From Gemmatimonadaceae bacterium (GTDB lineage Bacteria; Gemmatimonadota; Gemmatimonadetes; Gemmatimonadales; Gemmatimonadaceae), in NCBI GenBank assembly GCA_036496605.1, contig DASXKV010000050.1:124001-188000 (forward strand): DNA of 64,000 nt. The letters are read 5' to 3'. A model generated the notes under the pieces. The model was not told the DNA's origin and made no database searches. It saw only the letters and a list, made by a program, of their open reading frames with translations. The position numbers and the translations under genes are program-made. Below, piece by piece: positions 34,801 through 42,354 of the stretch; the stretch's first letter is position 1, and each line of letters starts with the position of its first letter.

Positions 34801-35097
34801 TCGTTGGATCAGAAGCTACGGGGAGTGGAGCGGAAGCTCTTTCAAACTCGATCAACGAGTCGGGGTCAGGACGATCTGCGCTGGCCGCAGCGATTGAGTG
34901 AACAGTTGCAGTATTTGTCGGGGGAGATCGAGGGGTCGGACTACGGCCCGACCGAGAGCCAGAGGCAGGTGGCGACGTTGTTGAATGCGCAGGTGAAGGC
35001 GGTGCGGTCGGAGTTTGACAGGGTGACGACGGGCGATGTGACGGCGTTCAATCAGATGTTGCAGCAAAGGAAGGTGCCTAACGTCATCACGAATTGA
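31801..35097 (+). CDS. Large secreted sortilin/BNR-type beta-propeller protein
   Basis: ATG 31801 (MRTLLIAACVLLSAGLAPTR, a signal peptide) is chosen over upstream in-frame codons. The 1098-residue protein has many BNR/Asp-box units: GLWKSTDGGIHW, GMFRSTDAGKTWS, GIYRSSDGGKNWDRV, GIWKSTDGGTTWKRL, HVTRDGGTTWTNV and VYKTNDFGKTWK. The Y-R-Y/I-G-P-E-G-N-R-V-T start and W-R-G-D-L-T-K late region match the VPS10/sortilin-like proteins abundant in Gemmatimonadota and Bacteroidota, annotated as glycosyl hydrolases without proof. Residues about 1000-1090 form a likely coiled coil. It is probably periplasmic or surface-exposed. Confidence 0.85.
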   Translation: MRTLLIAACVLLSAGLAPTRSIAQQKPKQELKEVKPPEIDTAVYQTLKYRYIGPEGNRVTSVAGAAGDPNTYYAGAASGGLWKSTDGGIHWDPIFDKEPVSSVGSIAVAPSDPNVIYAGTGEPFTRSHISAGWGMFRSTDAGKTWSRAGLENTGRIARIVVNPTNPDLVYAASLGFAYGPQPERGIYRSSDGGKNWDRVLFVNDSTGACDVVMDPTNARILYAGFWQIEIHTWGRFSGGAGSGIWKSTDGGTTWKRLAGGLPNKTVGKIGLGISKAMPNRIYAEVETGDGVPTPEGKPTDSGRLFRSDDAGDTWQLVNSDRQMAGRTHYYNRMGVSPDNPNEAYFLASNWSKTLDGGTTIIDPPFTEYPGGDHHDIWIDPTNGNRMIVSHDGGVSISVNRGKSWNMEQLPLAQMYHVEIDNKVPYNVYGNRQDGPSAMVTSNARAGDGFGGVAFPTITRGHMLTVGGGESGWAWPDTVDGNLIWSSASGSGSMGGIVTRYDRRTHLVQTVEVWPLSTIGWPADSLKYRFVWTAPVTLSSHDHNVLYIGSQHVHMTKDGGNHWAEISPDLTRNDKSRQKISGGLTPDNIGVEYAGVVFAIGESPIDAKVLWAGTNDGFVHVTRDGGTTWTNVTSNIPNLLNWGTIANIEPSRYDVATAYLTVDGHQVNNRETWVYKTNDFGKTWKLITNGVPKSPLSYAHVVREDPVRRGLLYLGTENGLYVSFNDGASWQSLQNNLPHAPVYWIVIQPQFNDLVVATYGRGFWIMDDITPLKTLSATVTSKDAHLFAPRVAYRLHDTEQPMSVSYDPSAGFSPPAGTPINFYLKTASDSSVRDSAGTKLVTKDSIAITIADASGGVVRTMKAPKNAGIGRVWWNFRGDLTKQAKLRTSPEYAEWYKVPLEGRNAPTVGRIGVLEPPGTYTVRIAGTNESQQLVLKRDPNQLDASDAGLGENVALQRQIASDLDASVAMINSLENVRGQLAALKATVSSDSTRREVAAAADSLDQKLRGVERKLFQTRSTSRGQDDLRWPQRLSEQLQYLSGEIEGSDYGPTESQRQVATLLNAQVKAVRSEFDRVTTGDVTAFNQMLQQRKVPNVITN

Positions 35098-35144
35098 GAG
35101 CGCGTCGAACGTGGCCGGCAGCTGACGAGAACAGTCGAATGACA

Positions 35145-35654
35145 TTACTGAAGCGGTAACATCCCGACGCAGTCCGGGGAGAGGTCGCGTAGCGTCACGG
35201 ATACCAGGAACTTCGCTTCATCGGACTGCGCCTCCTCAAACTCCACTGTCTCACCGAGCCGGCGCGAGAGTGACGCGAGCTCGCCGAGGTCGATGAAGGC
35301 CATCGACGCGACCTGCAGCGTGACGCCGCCGAGATCGCGCAGTTCGACTTCACTCAACACGCGGCCAATGTCTATGATGTGCGCCCCCGCGGCCGTGGTC
35401 TCGAAAAGCTGCTCGACGATCTCAGGCGGCGGGTCATCGGCGGGCAAGCCGCGACGGACCAGTTCTTCCTTGAGCTCGAAACCCGCGGTCAACATTCCGC
35501 ATAACCGGGGGAGCAGGCGCTGGCCATACGCCGTTGGATGAAAGCTTCCGACCAGGTGGCATCGCTCGCCACGCTGCGGAGCGCTTTCGCCGTTCTCCTG
35601 CTCGAAATCCGTCTCGCCGATCAATTGCTTTCGGTGCCAGAGTGTGTAGGTCAT
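35145..35654 (-). CDS. Hypothetical soluble protein
   Basis: A 169-residue protein beginning MTYTLWHRKQLIGETDF. HLVGSFHPTAYGQRLLPRLCGML looks conserved, followed by an acidic and proline segment (LPADDPPPEIVEQLF) and a C-terminal strand pattern ending DCVGMLPLQ. No signal peptide, membrane helix or recognised domain is seen. Confidence 0.55.
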   Translation of the reverse strand: MTYTLWHRKQLIGETDFEQENGESAPQRGERCHLVGSFHPTAYGQRLLPRLCGMLTAGFELKEELVRRGLPADDPPPEIVEQLFETTAAGAHIIDIGRVLSEVELRDLGGVTLQVASMAFIDLGELASLSRRLGETVEFEEAQSDEAKFLVSVTLRDLSPDCVGMLPLQ

Positions 35655-35829
35655 ACGGGCAAGAATAGACGTTCCAGGGCCGAACGTCGTATCCGAATCA
35701 CGCGAGCCGGTTCATTTTGTTTCAGAACCAGGGAAGTGTCAGCATCGGCACCCTCGGCCCACATATAGAGCGGCCACGAAGCGCTCATGCCTCTTACAAC
35801 TTCTTTCGCGACAAGAAATCTTCTCATCA

Positions 35830-36255
35830 ATGACAGCGCCACGAGCGGCCGTCCAGACGGCAAGAACGATCCGTATTATCCACGCCGCAATGGTCACCGG
35901 CATGGTGCTCTTCGCTCTGGTCGGTCACTTCGTGATGAGGCCTTCGGTGGCGGCGGATTTGGTAGACTTCCCGGCCGCACTGCTCCGCGCGCTCATCGGC
36001 GTGTCGCTCGGTGCGTGCTGCCTATCGCTGCTCCTCCGGAGGCGCGTCCGCCGGCGAGCAGCCGATGAGTCGGCGGACTCGTTCTGGATGACGGCCGCTG
36101 GACCGGCACTGGTTACCTGGGCATTTCTCGACGCAGCGAGCCTGCTCGGGATCTTGCTCTATGCCCTCACGGGTTCACCGTCGGGCCTGGGCGTCACGGC
36201 AGTTGCCGTCGTGCTGTTCGTTATACTGAATCCGGCCCATCTCGAGAGACGCTAG
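35830..36255 (+). CDS. Hypothetical four-helix membrane protein
   Basis: A 141-residue protein starting at ATG 35830. Helices lie near residues 16-36 (IHAAMVTGMVLFALVGHFVM), 47-68, 88-110 and 115-135, with a basic loop RRRVRRRAADE between the second and third. No family is recognised. The 175 bp upstream, back to the start of the previous gene, contain a GGTTC/GAACC arm pair around 35708-35730 but nothing firm. Confidence 0.55.
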   Translation: MTAPRAAVQTARTIRIIHAAMVTGMVLFALVGHFVMRPSVAADLVDFPAALLRALIGVSLGACCLSLLLRRRVRRRAADESADSFWMTAAGPALVTWAFLDAASLLGILLYALTGSPSGLGVTAVAVVLFVILNPAHLERR

Positions 36256-36291
36256 TGCGTGCTGTAACGTCGCCGCGCACGGAGCATCGCA

Positions 36292-36720
36292 ATGTTGACC
36301 GCTGATCACAGGGCGCGCCTGCGTCGGTCGCTAGACTCTTTTATCGAGGAGGACACGCCGCGAGCGCGCAAGCTTCGTCGCGTCGCGAAGCAACTCGCCA
36401 TTCTCCCGATCACGGACGACTCGGATCGTCATTTCGGAATCAGGCTGTCTGACGGAAAAGTCGTTTCGTTCAACGGCAACGAACCCTTCGATCTCCAAGT
36501 CGTCGTTCTTCCAAACGCGCAGCTTGCGGTACTGGGACGCGCATGGACAGAGTTTCCAGAGCTGGCGCTATTGGTCCCAGCCCGACCCGCCGACGCGATT
36601 GATTGTCCGGCGTGTGGGGGTTCCGGATTGATCCGACACGGGGATTCTCCTGCCGGATTTTCTTGCTATTGCGGTGGACTCGGTTGGCTGTTTTCCGACG
36701 GCTGGCTAGCGCGGACGTGA
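36292..36720 (+). CDS. Hypothetical protein with a DnaJ-type zinc-ribbon tail
   Basis: A 142-residue protein from ATG 36292. The first 100 residues are an unrecognised domain with a basic N-terminus. The C-terminus has CPACGGSGLIRHG and CYCGGLGW, a C-x-x-C-x-G-x-G-like pair that would bind one zinc ion, as in the DnaJ cysteine-rich domain. It may contact protein or nucleic acid partners; the function is unknown. Confidence 0.55.
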   Translation: MLTADHRARLRRSLDSFIEEDTPRARKLRRVAKQLAILPITDDSDRHFGIRLSDGKVVSFNGNEPFDLQVVVLPNAQLAVLGRAWTEFPELALLVPARPADAIDCPACGGSGLIRHGDSPAGFSCYCGGLGWLFSDGWLART

Positions 36721-36802
36721 AGCACCGATGGGGCTTATTCCTCGTCGCGGCCCGCATACGTCGTCGCGACGCTCGTCAGCGTCTTGACGTACAACGCGAC
36801 CC

Positions 36803-37648
36803 GTGAAAGCTGAGCGCCCCAGCCGCACCGCTCATTTCGTCGCCCTCGGCCGCGCCATCGCCGATGTTGGCATCTCGCACGTCGCGGATTTTCACGACCC
36901 AACGGCGCGCGTTTTTCTCAACGAGAAGGGAAAGCAGAATCTCGCCAAGATCGAGCGCGCGACTCGAGTCGGACAGCGCAGTATGCGACTCGAAATGGCG
37001 CGTGGCATGGCCGACATCATGGCCCTTCGCACAGCGGCGATCGACAAGGCGGTCCGCGACGCGATTGCCGGTGGCGCGAAGCAGGTCGTCATACTCGGAG
37101 CCGGTTATGACGGCCGCGCATGGCGAATGCCCGAGATGGCCGGCATGAAAGTCTTCGAGGTCGATCATCCGGCCACGCAAGGCGAAAAGCGCGCGCACCT
37201 CGCCGAGCTGCCGCCAGCCATCGGAATGGTCAGCTTCGTCTCAATCGATTTTGAACGGGAATCGCTCGACGCCGTCCTCGAGCGCGCCGGACACGATCGC
37301 TCGCTGCCAACGTGCTGGATCTGGGAAGGAGTCGTTATGTACCTAACGCGAGACGCAATGCGTGCGACGCTCGCCAATATCGCCGGCAGGAGCGCGTCCG
37401 GCGGCTCGGCCCTGATCGTGAACTATCACACGGCTCATCGCCGGCTCATCACGCGGCTGATGTTCTGGTTGATGGGAGAACCGCAAATCAGCGCCTGGTC
37501 GCGCGAGGAGATGGCCGCGGACCTTCGATCCGTCGGTTTTAGCGTCGGCGACGATTCCGGCATGGCCGACTGGAACAAACAATTCGCTCGGGGCGACGCG
37601 AAGGTCGAGCGCGCGCTCTACATGCGAATCGCGGTCGCTCACACCTGA
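36803..37648 (+). CDS. Class I SAM-dependent methyltransferase (LCM/PPM type)
   Basis: A 281-residue protein that starts at GTG 36803 and reads SRTAHFVALGRAIAD, the usual opening of the leucine carboxyl methyltransferase-like family (PF04072). QVVILGAGYDGRAWRM is the SAM-binding motif I, KVFEVDHPATQGEKR the acidic strand, and PTCWIWEGVVMYL the motif of this family. Members O-methylate carboxyl or hydroxyl groups of varied natural products; the substrate is unknown. Confidence 0.88.
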   Translation: MKAERPSRTAHFVALGRAIADVGISHVADFHDPTARVFLNEKGKQNLAKIERATRVGQRSMRLEMARGMADIMALRTAAIDKAVRDAIAGGAKQVVILGAGYDGRAWRMPEMAGMKVFEVDHPATQGEKRAHLAELPPAIGMVSFVSIDFERESLDAVLERAGHDRSLPTCWIWEGVVMYLTRDAMRATLANIAGRSASGGSALIVNYHTAHRRLITRLMFWLMGEPQISAWSREEMAADLRSVGFSVGDDSGMADWNKQFARGDAKVERALYMRIAVAHT

Positions 37649-37709
37649 CGCCGGACATTTTGTCGTGCACCGATCCCGACGCGTCGAGCGGTGTAACACA
37701 TTCTCAGGC

Positions 37710-39098
37710 ATGTCGACACAACGGACGACTCGACGCGCGGCCTCGCTCGGCGCAATCGCCATCGGTATCGCGGCGTGCACGAGCGCGCGCCCCGGTGCGC
37801 CGGCCGCGCCGGCGGTAGCGTCGTGCGTCATCGGCGCGGCGCGAGCCAACGCTGGCGACACGCTCGTGCTGGCCACGATGGCCCCGGTCATTGGCAAGCA
37901 CGTGCCCGAGGCGACGAACGCCGCCGAGCGACTCGTGTTCGCTCAAGCTTACGAGACGCTGATCGACATAGACTGTGACGGTCGCGCGCGACCCGGGCTG
38001 GCCGCGTCATGGACGCTCGACGCAACGAGGTCTCGCGTCACCCTCGCGCTTCGCAGCGGTGCGGCGTTCTGGAGCGGCAAACCCGTGACAGCTGGCGAGG
38101 TCCTCGCGGCGTGGCAGGCGACGGCCTCGGGGTCGACGGCTTCGACTCGGCTCGCGCGCGAAATGGTAGGAAGCACCACCATCGTTGATGACCACACGCT
38201 GATCGTCTCGCTGCCCGACACCGCGTGGCCTGTGCTGTCCGACGGCGCGCTCGCCATATACGAACCGCAATCCGGCGCTGGATGGCCGGAAGGGTCGGGT
38301 CCCTATCGCATCGCCAGGAACGCGGCGGACACTCTGGCGGGAGGGTTGGTGCTGACGCCATTTGCGTCATCGTCCGATCCGTATCTGGTGACTCGGCGCA
38401 TGAAGAGCGGTGATCCGCGCGACGCCATCGACGCCGGTAGCGACGTGCTTGTCACCGACGATCCCGTCGCCGTCAGTTACGGTGCCGCGCGCGCGAATCT
38501 CGTCGCCGTTCCGCTGCCGTGGACGCGCACCTACGCGCTCGCTGTGCCGAGCGCACCGAAGATCTCGCCGACGCTGCTCCAGCCGGATTCCCAGTCCGTT
38601 GCGCTGCGAGCGTCGCTGGCGCACGACGCCGTGCACGCTGAAGCCCGCGCCGCGCAACCGCCGTACTGGTGGGATGGCGGCGGTACCTGCATCGCGAACC
38701 TGGATTCGCTTCCGGCGCGGGCCTCCGCCGATGGCCGCTCCAACCGTGTCGTCTACCGTCGCGACGATGGCATCGCGCGCGGACTCGCCGAGCGGCTCGT
38801 CGCCCTCGACCCACGCACCGTGGCGGCGGGGCTCGCACAGGACGATTTTGCACGCGCGCTTCGTGACGGCGGCGAGCTGGCCTATGTGCTCGACCTGCCG
38901 CGCGGGTCCCTGTCATTGTGCAACGACGTCGGCGAGCTCCGGTCGGCAGCTCCCTGGCTGTTGAGAGGCGGCGCGGACGTTAGGCTCGTTCCGCTCATCG
39001 ACACGCGCCAGACTGCAATCGTGAACCGCCACCGCGTCTCGGCAGCCGTCGACTGGCGCGGCACGCTCCATTTCTCGGACATCGGGAGCCGTCCGTGA
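37710..39098 (+). CDS. Solute-binding lipoprotein (SBP family 5, peptide/nickel-type)
   Basis: ATG 37710 starts MSTQRTTRRAASLGAIAIGIAACTS, a signal with a lipobox-type cysteine. The 462-residue protein has the SBP_bac_5 layout: FAQAYETLIDIDCDGRARPGLAASW, RVTLALRSGAAFWSGKPVTAGEV, then HTLIVSLPDTAWPVLS. No ABC permease or ATPase genes adjoin. Instead, the stop overlaps the histidine kinase start by four bases (GTGA), so the protein probably presents a ligand to that sensor. The ligand is unknown. Confidence 0.8.
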   Translation: MSTQRTTRRAASLGAIAIGIAACTSARPGAPAAPAVASCVIGAARANAGDTLVLATMAPVIGKHVPEATNAAERLVFAQAYETLIDIDCDGRARPGLAASWTLDATRSRVTLALRSGAAFWSGKPVTAGEVLAAWQATASGSTASTRLAREMVGSTTIVDDHTLIVSLPDTAWPVLSDGALAIYEPQSGAGWPEGSGPYRIARNAADTLAGGLVLTPFASSSDPYLVTRRMKSGDPRDAIDAGSDVLVTDDPVAVSYGAARANLVAVPLPWTRTYALAVPSAPKISPTLLQPDSQSVALRASLAHDAVHAEARAAQPPYWWDGGGTCIANLDSLPARASADGRSNRVVYRRDDGIARGLAERLVALDPRTVAAGLAQDDFARALRDGGELAYVLDLPRGSLSLCNDVGELRSAAPWLLRGGADVRLVPLIDTRQTAIVNRHRVSAAVDWRGTLHFSDIGSRP

Positions 39099-40789
39099 GC
39101 TTTCGGGCCAGGCTTCTCCTCGCCTTTGCGGCCGCGACGCTTCTCTCGCTGACACTGCTCGCCGTCGGCATTCGGCGGCAGGTCACCGCGCGCCTAACGG
39201 CGCAGAATGAACGGCGTGTCGACGCGCTCGCCCGAGTCGCCATTCAGGACCTCGCGCGCGAGAACGCAGACGTGTCGGCGCGCCTTCACTCGCTCGTCGG
39301 CTCGCTCGCCGACGACAACCGCTTTCGACTCGCTGTGCAAGGCACGCCGGCGGAGCGCGCGTTCCTGCTCGACTGGGCGGGCGGCGCGATGCGCGTGAGC
39401 GGACTCTCGATGCTCCAGCTACAGGATGAAGCAGGACGGATCCTCAGCTCCGGCCATTTCCGGAACGAGTACGATCGCCTGGAGCCGCAACTCCCGTCGC
39501 TCCTCGCGAGCGCCGCAGACCGCCCGACGGTCGTACGCGTTCGCGCGCCGGAGGGGCCGATGCTCGTACTGGCGCGCGTAGACTCGACGCGCATCGGCGC
39601 GCACGTACTCACACTCGTCGGCGGCATAACGATCGATCAGAGTTTTCTCAATCGGTTCTCGCGCGACACCGCGGTAACCGTGTCGCTGGTCACGCCGGAC
39701 GGCACGATCTCGTCCGACAGCGCGCAGGCGGCCGACACGTTGATGGTCTCGGCGGCCGAGCAGCTCGCGTACATCGGCGCGCTCGGCGACTCGATGCAGG
39801 TGGCGCCGGCACGCATCGTCGTCACCCACACGAGCGGCGAGGTCGAAGCGCTGCGGCGAGACATCAATAGCTGGTTCGCAGTCGCGCTGGCTGCGGCCGC
39901 GCTAGCCGGCCTCGCCCTCGCGTTCTGGCTGTCGGCGGGACTGAGCAAGCCGCTGGCCGCGCTCACGCACGCGACATCGTCGATCTCGCTCGAGGGTCCG
40001 GAGCTGGAGCTCGCCACCGGGCGTGACGACGAGGTCGGAACGCTCGCTCGCCGCTTCGGCGCGATGGGCCGGCGGCTGCGCGTGAGCGCCGCGCAGCTGC
40101 TCGACGCCGAGCGGCGGGCGACGAGAGGCGAGATGGCGCGTCAGGTCAATCACGACGTGAAGAACGGGCTCATCCCGATCCGAAACGTCGTGCAGCATCT
40201 CGCGCAGGTGCAGGAGCGCGAGCCCGAGCGGCTTCCGGCGGTGTTCGCCGAGCGTCGCGCGACCCTCGATTCGAGCATCGCCTATCTCGACACGCTCGCG
40301 CGCAACTATGCCCGCCTAACGCCGCGCATCGATCGCCGCACCTTCGACGCCAGCGCCGTCGCGCGCGATGCCGCCCGCTCGGCGAGCTCCGACACCGTCA
40401 TCGTGCAAACCCGGATCGCTGAGGCGCCGGCGACAGCGTTAGGCGATCCCGTGCTGCTTCGTCGAATTCTCGACAACCTGCTTCGGAACGCGATCGAGAG
40501 CCTTCCGCCATCGGGCGGGGAAGGCGAGGTCAGGCTCGAGACGGCGCGTACGCCCACGGGCGGCGTGCGCGTGATCGTGGCCGACACCGGCCGCGGCATG
40601 TCCGACGAGGAACTGACGCACGCGTTCGACGACTTCTATACGACCAAGGCAAGCGGCACGGGTCTCGGTCTATCCGTCGTCCGCCGTCTCGCCGCGGATC
40701 TCCAGGCCGACCTGCGCGTGGAGAGTGCCCCGGGCCGCGGGACGACATGCGTGATCGATTTGCCTCCGCCTTCAGAATCCCCTGCATGA
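39095..40789 (+). CDS. Membrane sensor histidine kinase
   Basis: A 564-residue kinase starting at GTG 39095 inside the stop of the binding-protein gene. TM1 lies about residues 5-22, an extracytoplasmic sensor domain about 25-255, TM2 about 258-282, and a HAMP-like linker follows. The phosphoacceptor is His353 in RQVNHDVKNGLIPIRNV, an NtrB-like H-box. NLLRNAIESLPP is the N-box, VADTGRGMSDEE the D-box and GTGLGLSVVRRLAADL the G-box. It ends in a four-base overlap (ATGA) with the response regulator, its evident partner. Confidence 0.92.
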   Translation: MSFRARLLLAFAAATLLSLTLLAVGIRRQVTARLTAQNERRVDALARVAIQDLARENADVSARLHSLVGSLADDNRFRLAVQGTPAERAFLLDWAGGAMRVSGLSMLQLQDEAGRILSSGHFRNEYDRLEPQLPSLLASAADRPTVVRVRAPEGPMLVLARVDSTRIGAHVLTLVGGITIDQSFLNRFSRDTAVTVSLVTPDGTISSDSAQAADTLMVSAAEQLAYIGALGDSMQVAPARIVVTHTSGEVEALRRDINSWFAVALAAAALAGLALAFWLSAGLSKPLAALTHATSSISLEGPELELATGRDDEVGTLARRFGAMGRRLRVSAAQLLDAERRATRGEMARQVNHDVKNGLIPIRNVVQHLAQVQEREPERLPAVFAERRATLDSSIAYLDTLARNYARLTPRIDRRTFDASAVARDAARSASSDTVIVQTRIAEAPATALGDPVLLRRILDNLLRNAIESLPPSGGEGEVRLETARTPTGGVRVIVADTGRGMSDEELTHAFDDFYTTKASGTGLGLSVVRRLAADLQADLRVESAPGRGTTCVIDLPPPSESPA

Positions 40790-42144
40790 CGACCGTTCTC
40801 ATCGTGGACGACGTACGGCCCATGGCCGAGCAGTACGCATACGATCTCGCGCGGATCGGCGGCTTCGACACCCTCGTCGCCTTCGACGGCGACCAGGCGC
40901 TCGCGATGCTCGGCGGAGAGGCCGTGGACTGCGTCGTGCTCGACCTCGAGATGCCGGGTAAAGACGGCTTCGCCGTGTTGCGCGCGATGCGCGAGCGCAA
41001 GCTGGAGACGCCGGTGGTCGTCTACACCGGCACGGGCGACTTCGATCGCTGCACGCAGGCGATCAAGCTCGGCGCATACTCGTTTGTCGACAAGTCGGAT
41101 CCGGTCGAGCGCGTCGCTCGCGAAGTGGAGAACGCAGTCGAACATCGCCTCCTCGTCGACGAGGTCGTGGAGCTGCGTCGTTATGCAGCCGAGGACACGC
41201 CGCTCCGCGGCACGAGTCCGGCGATGAAGAAGCTCAAGGACGCCATCGCGCGTGTAGCGCCGATCCCGAGCACGGTGCTCATTGTCGGAGAGAGTGGCTC
41301 GGGCAAGGAGCTCGTCGCTCGAGATGTGCACCGCCTGAGCGGTCGGGAGCGTGAGCCATTCGTCGCCGTCAATTGCGGTGCGCTCGCCGAGAGCCTCATC
41401 GAGAGCGAGTTGTTTGGCCACGAGCGCGGCGCGTTCACCGGCGCGAATGCGACGCGCAAAGGCGCCTTCGAGTCGGCAGGTAAAGGGACAATCTTCCTCG
41501 ACGAGATTGGCGAGCTCCCGCCCGCCGCGCAGGCGAAGCTGCTACGCGTGCTCGAGGAGCGACAGGTCGTGCGCGTGGGCTCGATGCACCCGATTCCCGT
41601 GCCCGCGCGCGTCATTGCCGCGACGCATCGCGAACTCGAGGAGGACGTTGCGGCGGGGCGCTTCCGTCAGGACCTGCTCTTTCGCCTCGCGGTGCACGTG
41701 CTACGCGTGCCGCCATTGCGCGAACGATTGTCGGACCTCCCGGAGCTCGTCGACGTAATTATCACGACCACGTGTGCGCGATTTGGCATCCGTCGGAAAT
41801 CGATTGCGCCCGAGGCACTCGAACTGCTCGCGGCCTACGACTGGAAGCGGAACAACGTGCGCGAGCTGCGCAACGTCGTTGAGCGTATGATCATCGCCGC
41901 GGACGGCGACCGGATCGGGGCAGAGCATGTACCGGCGGAAATTTTAGAAGGCTCGCCGAGCCCGGCGAGCCGGCCCGAGGCGCGCACCTTCCTCGAGCGC
42001 AAAGCCGAGGCGGAGCGTCAGATCATCGTCGCTGCGCTCGAGCAGAACGAGTGGCACATCACGCGAACCGCGCAGCAGCTCGGCCTCGCTGACCACGCGA
42101 GTCTCCTCAAGATCATGCGCCGGCACGGCATCAGCAGCCGCTGA
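40786..42144 (+). CDS. Sigma-54-dependent response regulator (NtrC family)
   Basis: ATG 40786 overlaps the kinase stop. Of 452 residues, 1-120 are a receiver domain with phosphoacceptor Asp53 (VLDLEMPG). About 145-375 is an AAA+ domain with Walker A GESGSGKE, the sigma-54 contact loop GAFTGA, Walker B GTIFLDEIGE and an R-finger region. The C-terminal Fis-type helix-turn-helix reads WHITRTAQQLGLADHASLLKIMRRHGI. It needs sigma-54 holoenzyme and binds upstream enhancers. Two GTGTCC dyads and a GG-N10-GC promoter follow directly downstream, before the TPR gene. Confidence 0.93.
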   Translation: MTTVLIVDDVRPMAEQYAYDLARIGGFDTLVAFDGDQALAMLGGEAVDCVVLDLEMPGKDGFAVLRAMRERKLETPVVVYTGTGDFDRCTQAIKLGAYSFVDKSDPVERVAREVENAVEHRLLVDEVVELRRYAAEDTPLRGTSPAMKKLKDAIARVAPIPSTVLIVGESGSGKELVARDVHRLSGREREPFVAVNCGALAESLIESELFGHERGAFTGANATRKGAFESAGKGTIFLDEIGELPPAAQAKLLRVLEERQVVRVGSMHPIPVPARVIAATHRELEEDVAAGRFRQDLLFRLAVHVLRVPPLRERLSDLPELVDVIITTTCARFGIRRKSIAPEALELLAAYDWKRNNVRELRNVVERMIIAADGDRIGAEHVPAEILEGSPSPASRPEARTFLERKAEAERQIIVAALEQNEWHITRTAQQLGLADHASLLKIMRRHGISSR

Positions 42145-42153
42145 TCATTCGTC

Positions 42154-42204
42154 GTGTGTCCAAGTGGACACACTGGCGCCGGAAAAACGTGTCCGCGCGA
42201 ACAC
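42154..42204. promoter_or_regulatory. Two GTGTCC dyads, candidate enhancer sites
   Basis: GTGTGTCC-AAGT-GGACACAC at 42154-42173 is a perfect 8-bp inverted repeat. A second near-palindrome, GTGTCCGCGCGAACAC, lies at 42189-42204. Their centres are 33 bp apart, about three helical turns, and 120-150 bp before the expected transcription start of the TPR gene. The first could instead be a terminator hairpin, being 10 bp after the activator stop. Confidence 0.55.
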
Positions 42205-42290
42205 GACGCCGCGAACGCGGCGAACGACGCCCCAAGCCACGTCGTTGAAGCACAGGGAGTTACGCCGCCCTCCGATTCCTCCGTGGGTCG

Positions 42291-42304
42291 GGACATCCGC
42301 TTGC
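42291..42304 (+). promoter_or_regulatory. Candidate sigma-54 (-24/-12) promoter
   Basis: GG (42291-42292), ten bases, then TTGC with GC at 42303-42304 fits the GG-N10-GC core of sigma-54 promoters with the preferred TT before GC; the C-A-C-G part after GG is only partly matched (ACAT). Transcription would begin near 42315, 40 nt before the TPR start codon. Confidence 0.45.
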
Positions 42305-42354
42305 CTTTCCATGGTCCCGCGATGTCACCGACAACCATACCACAGGAGGATTTT

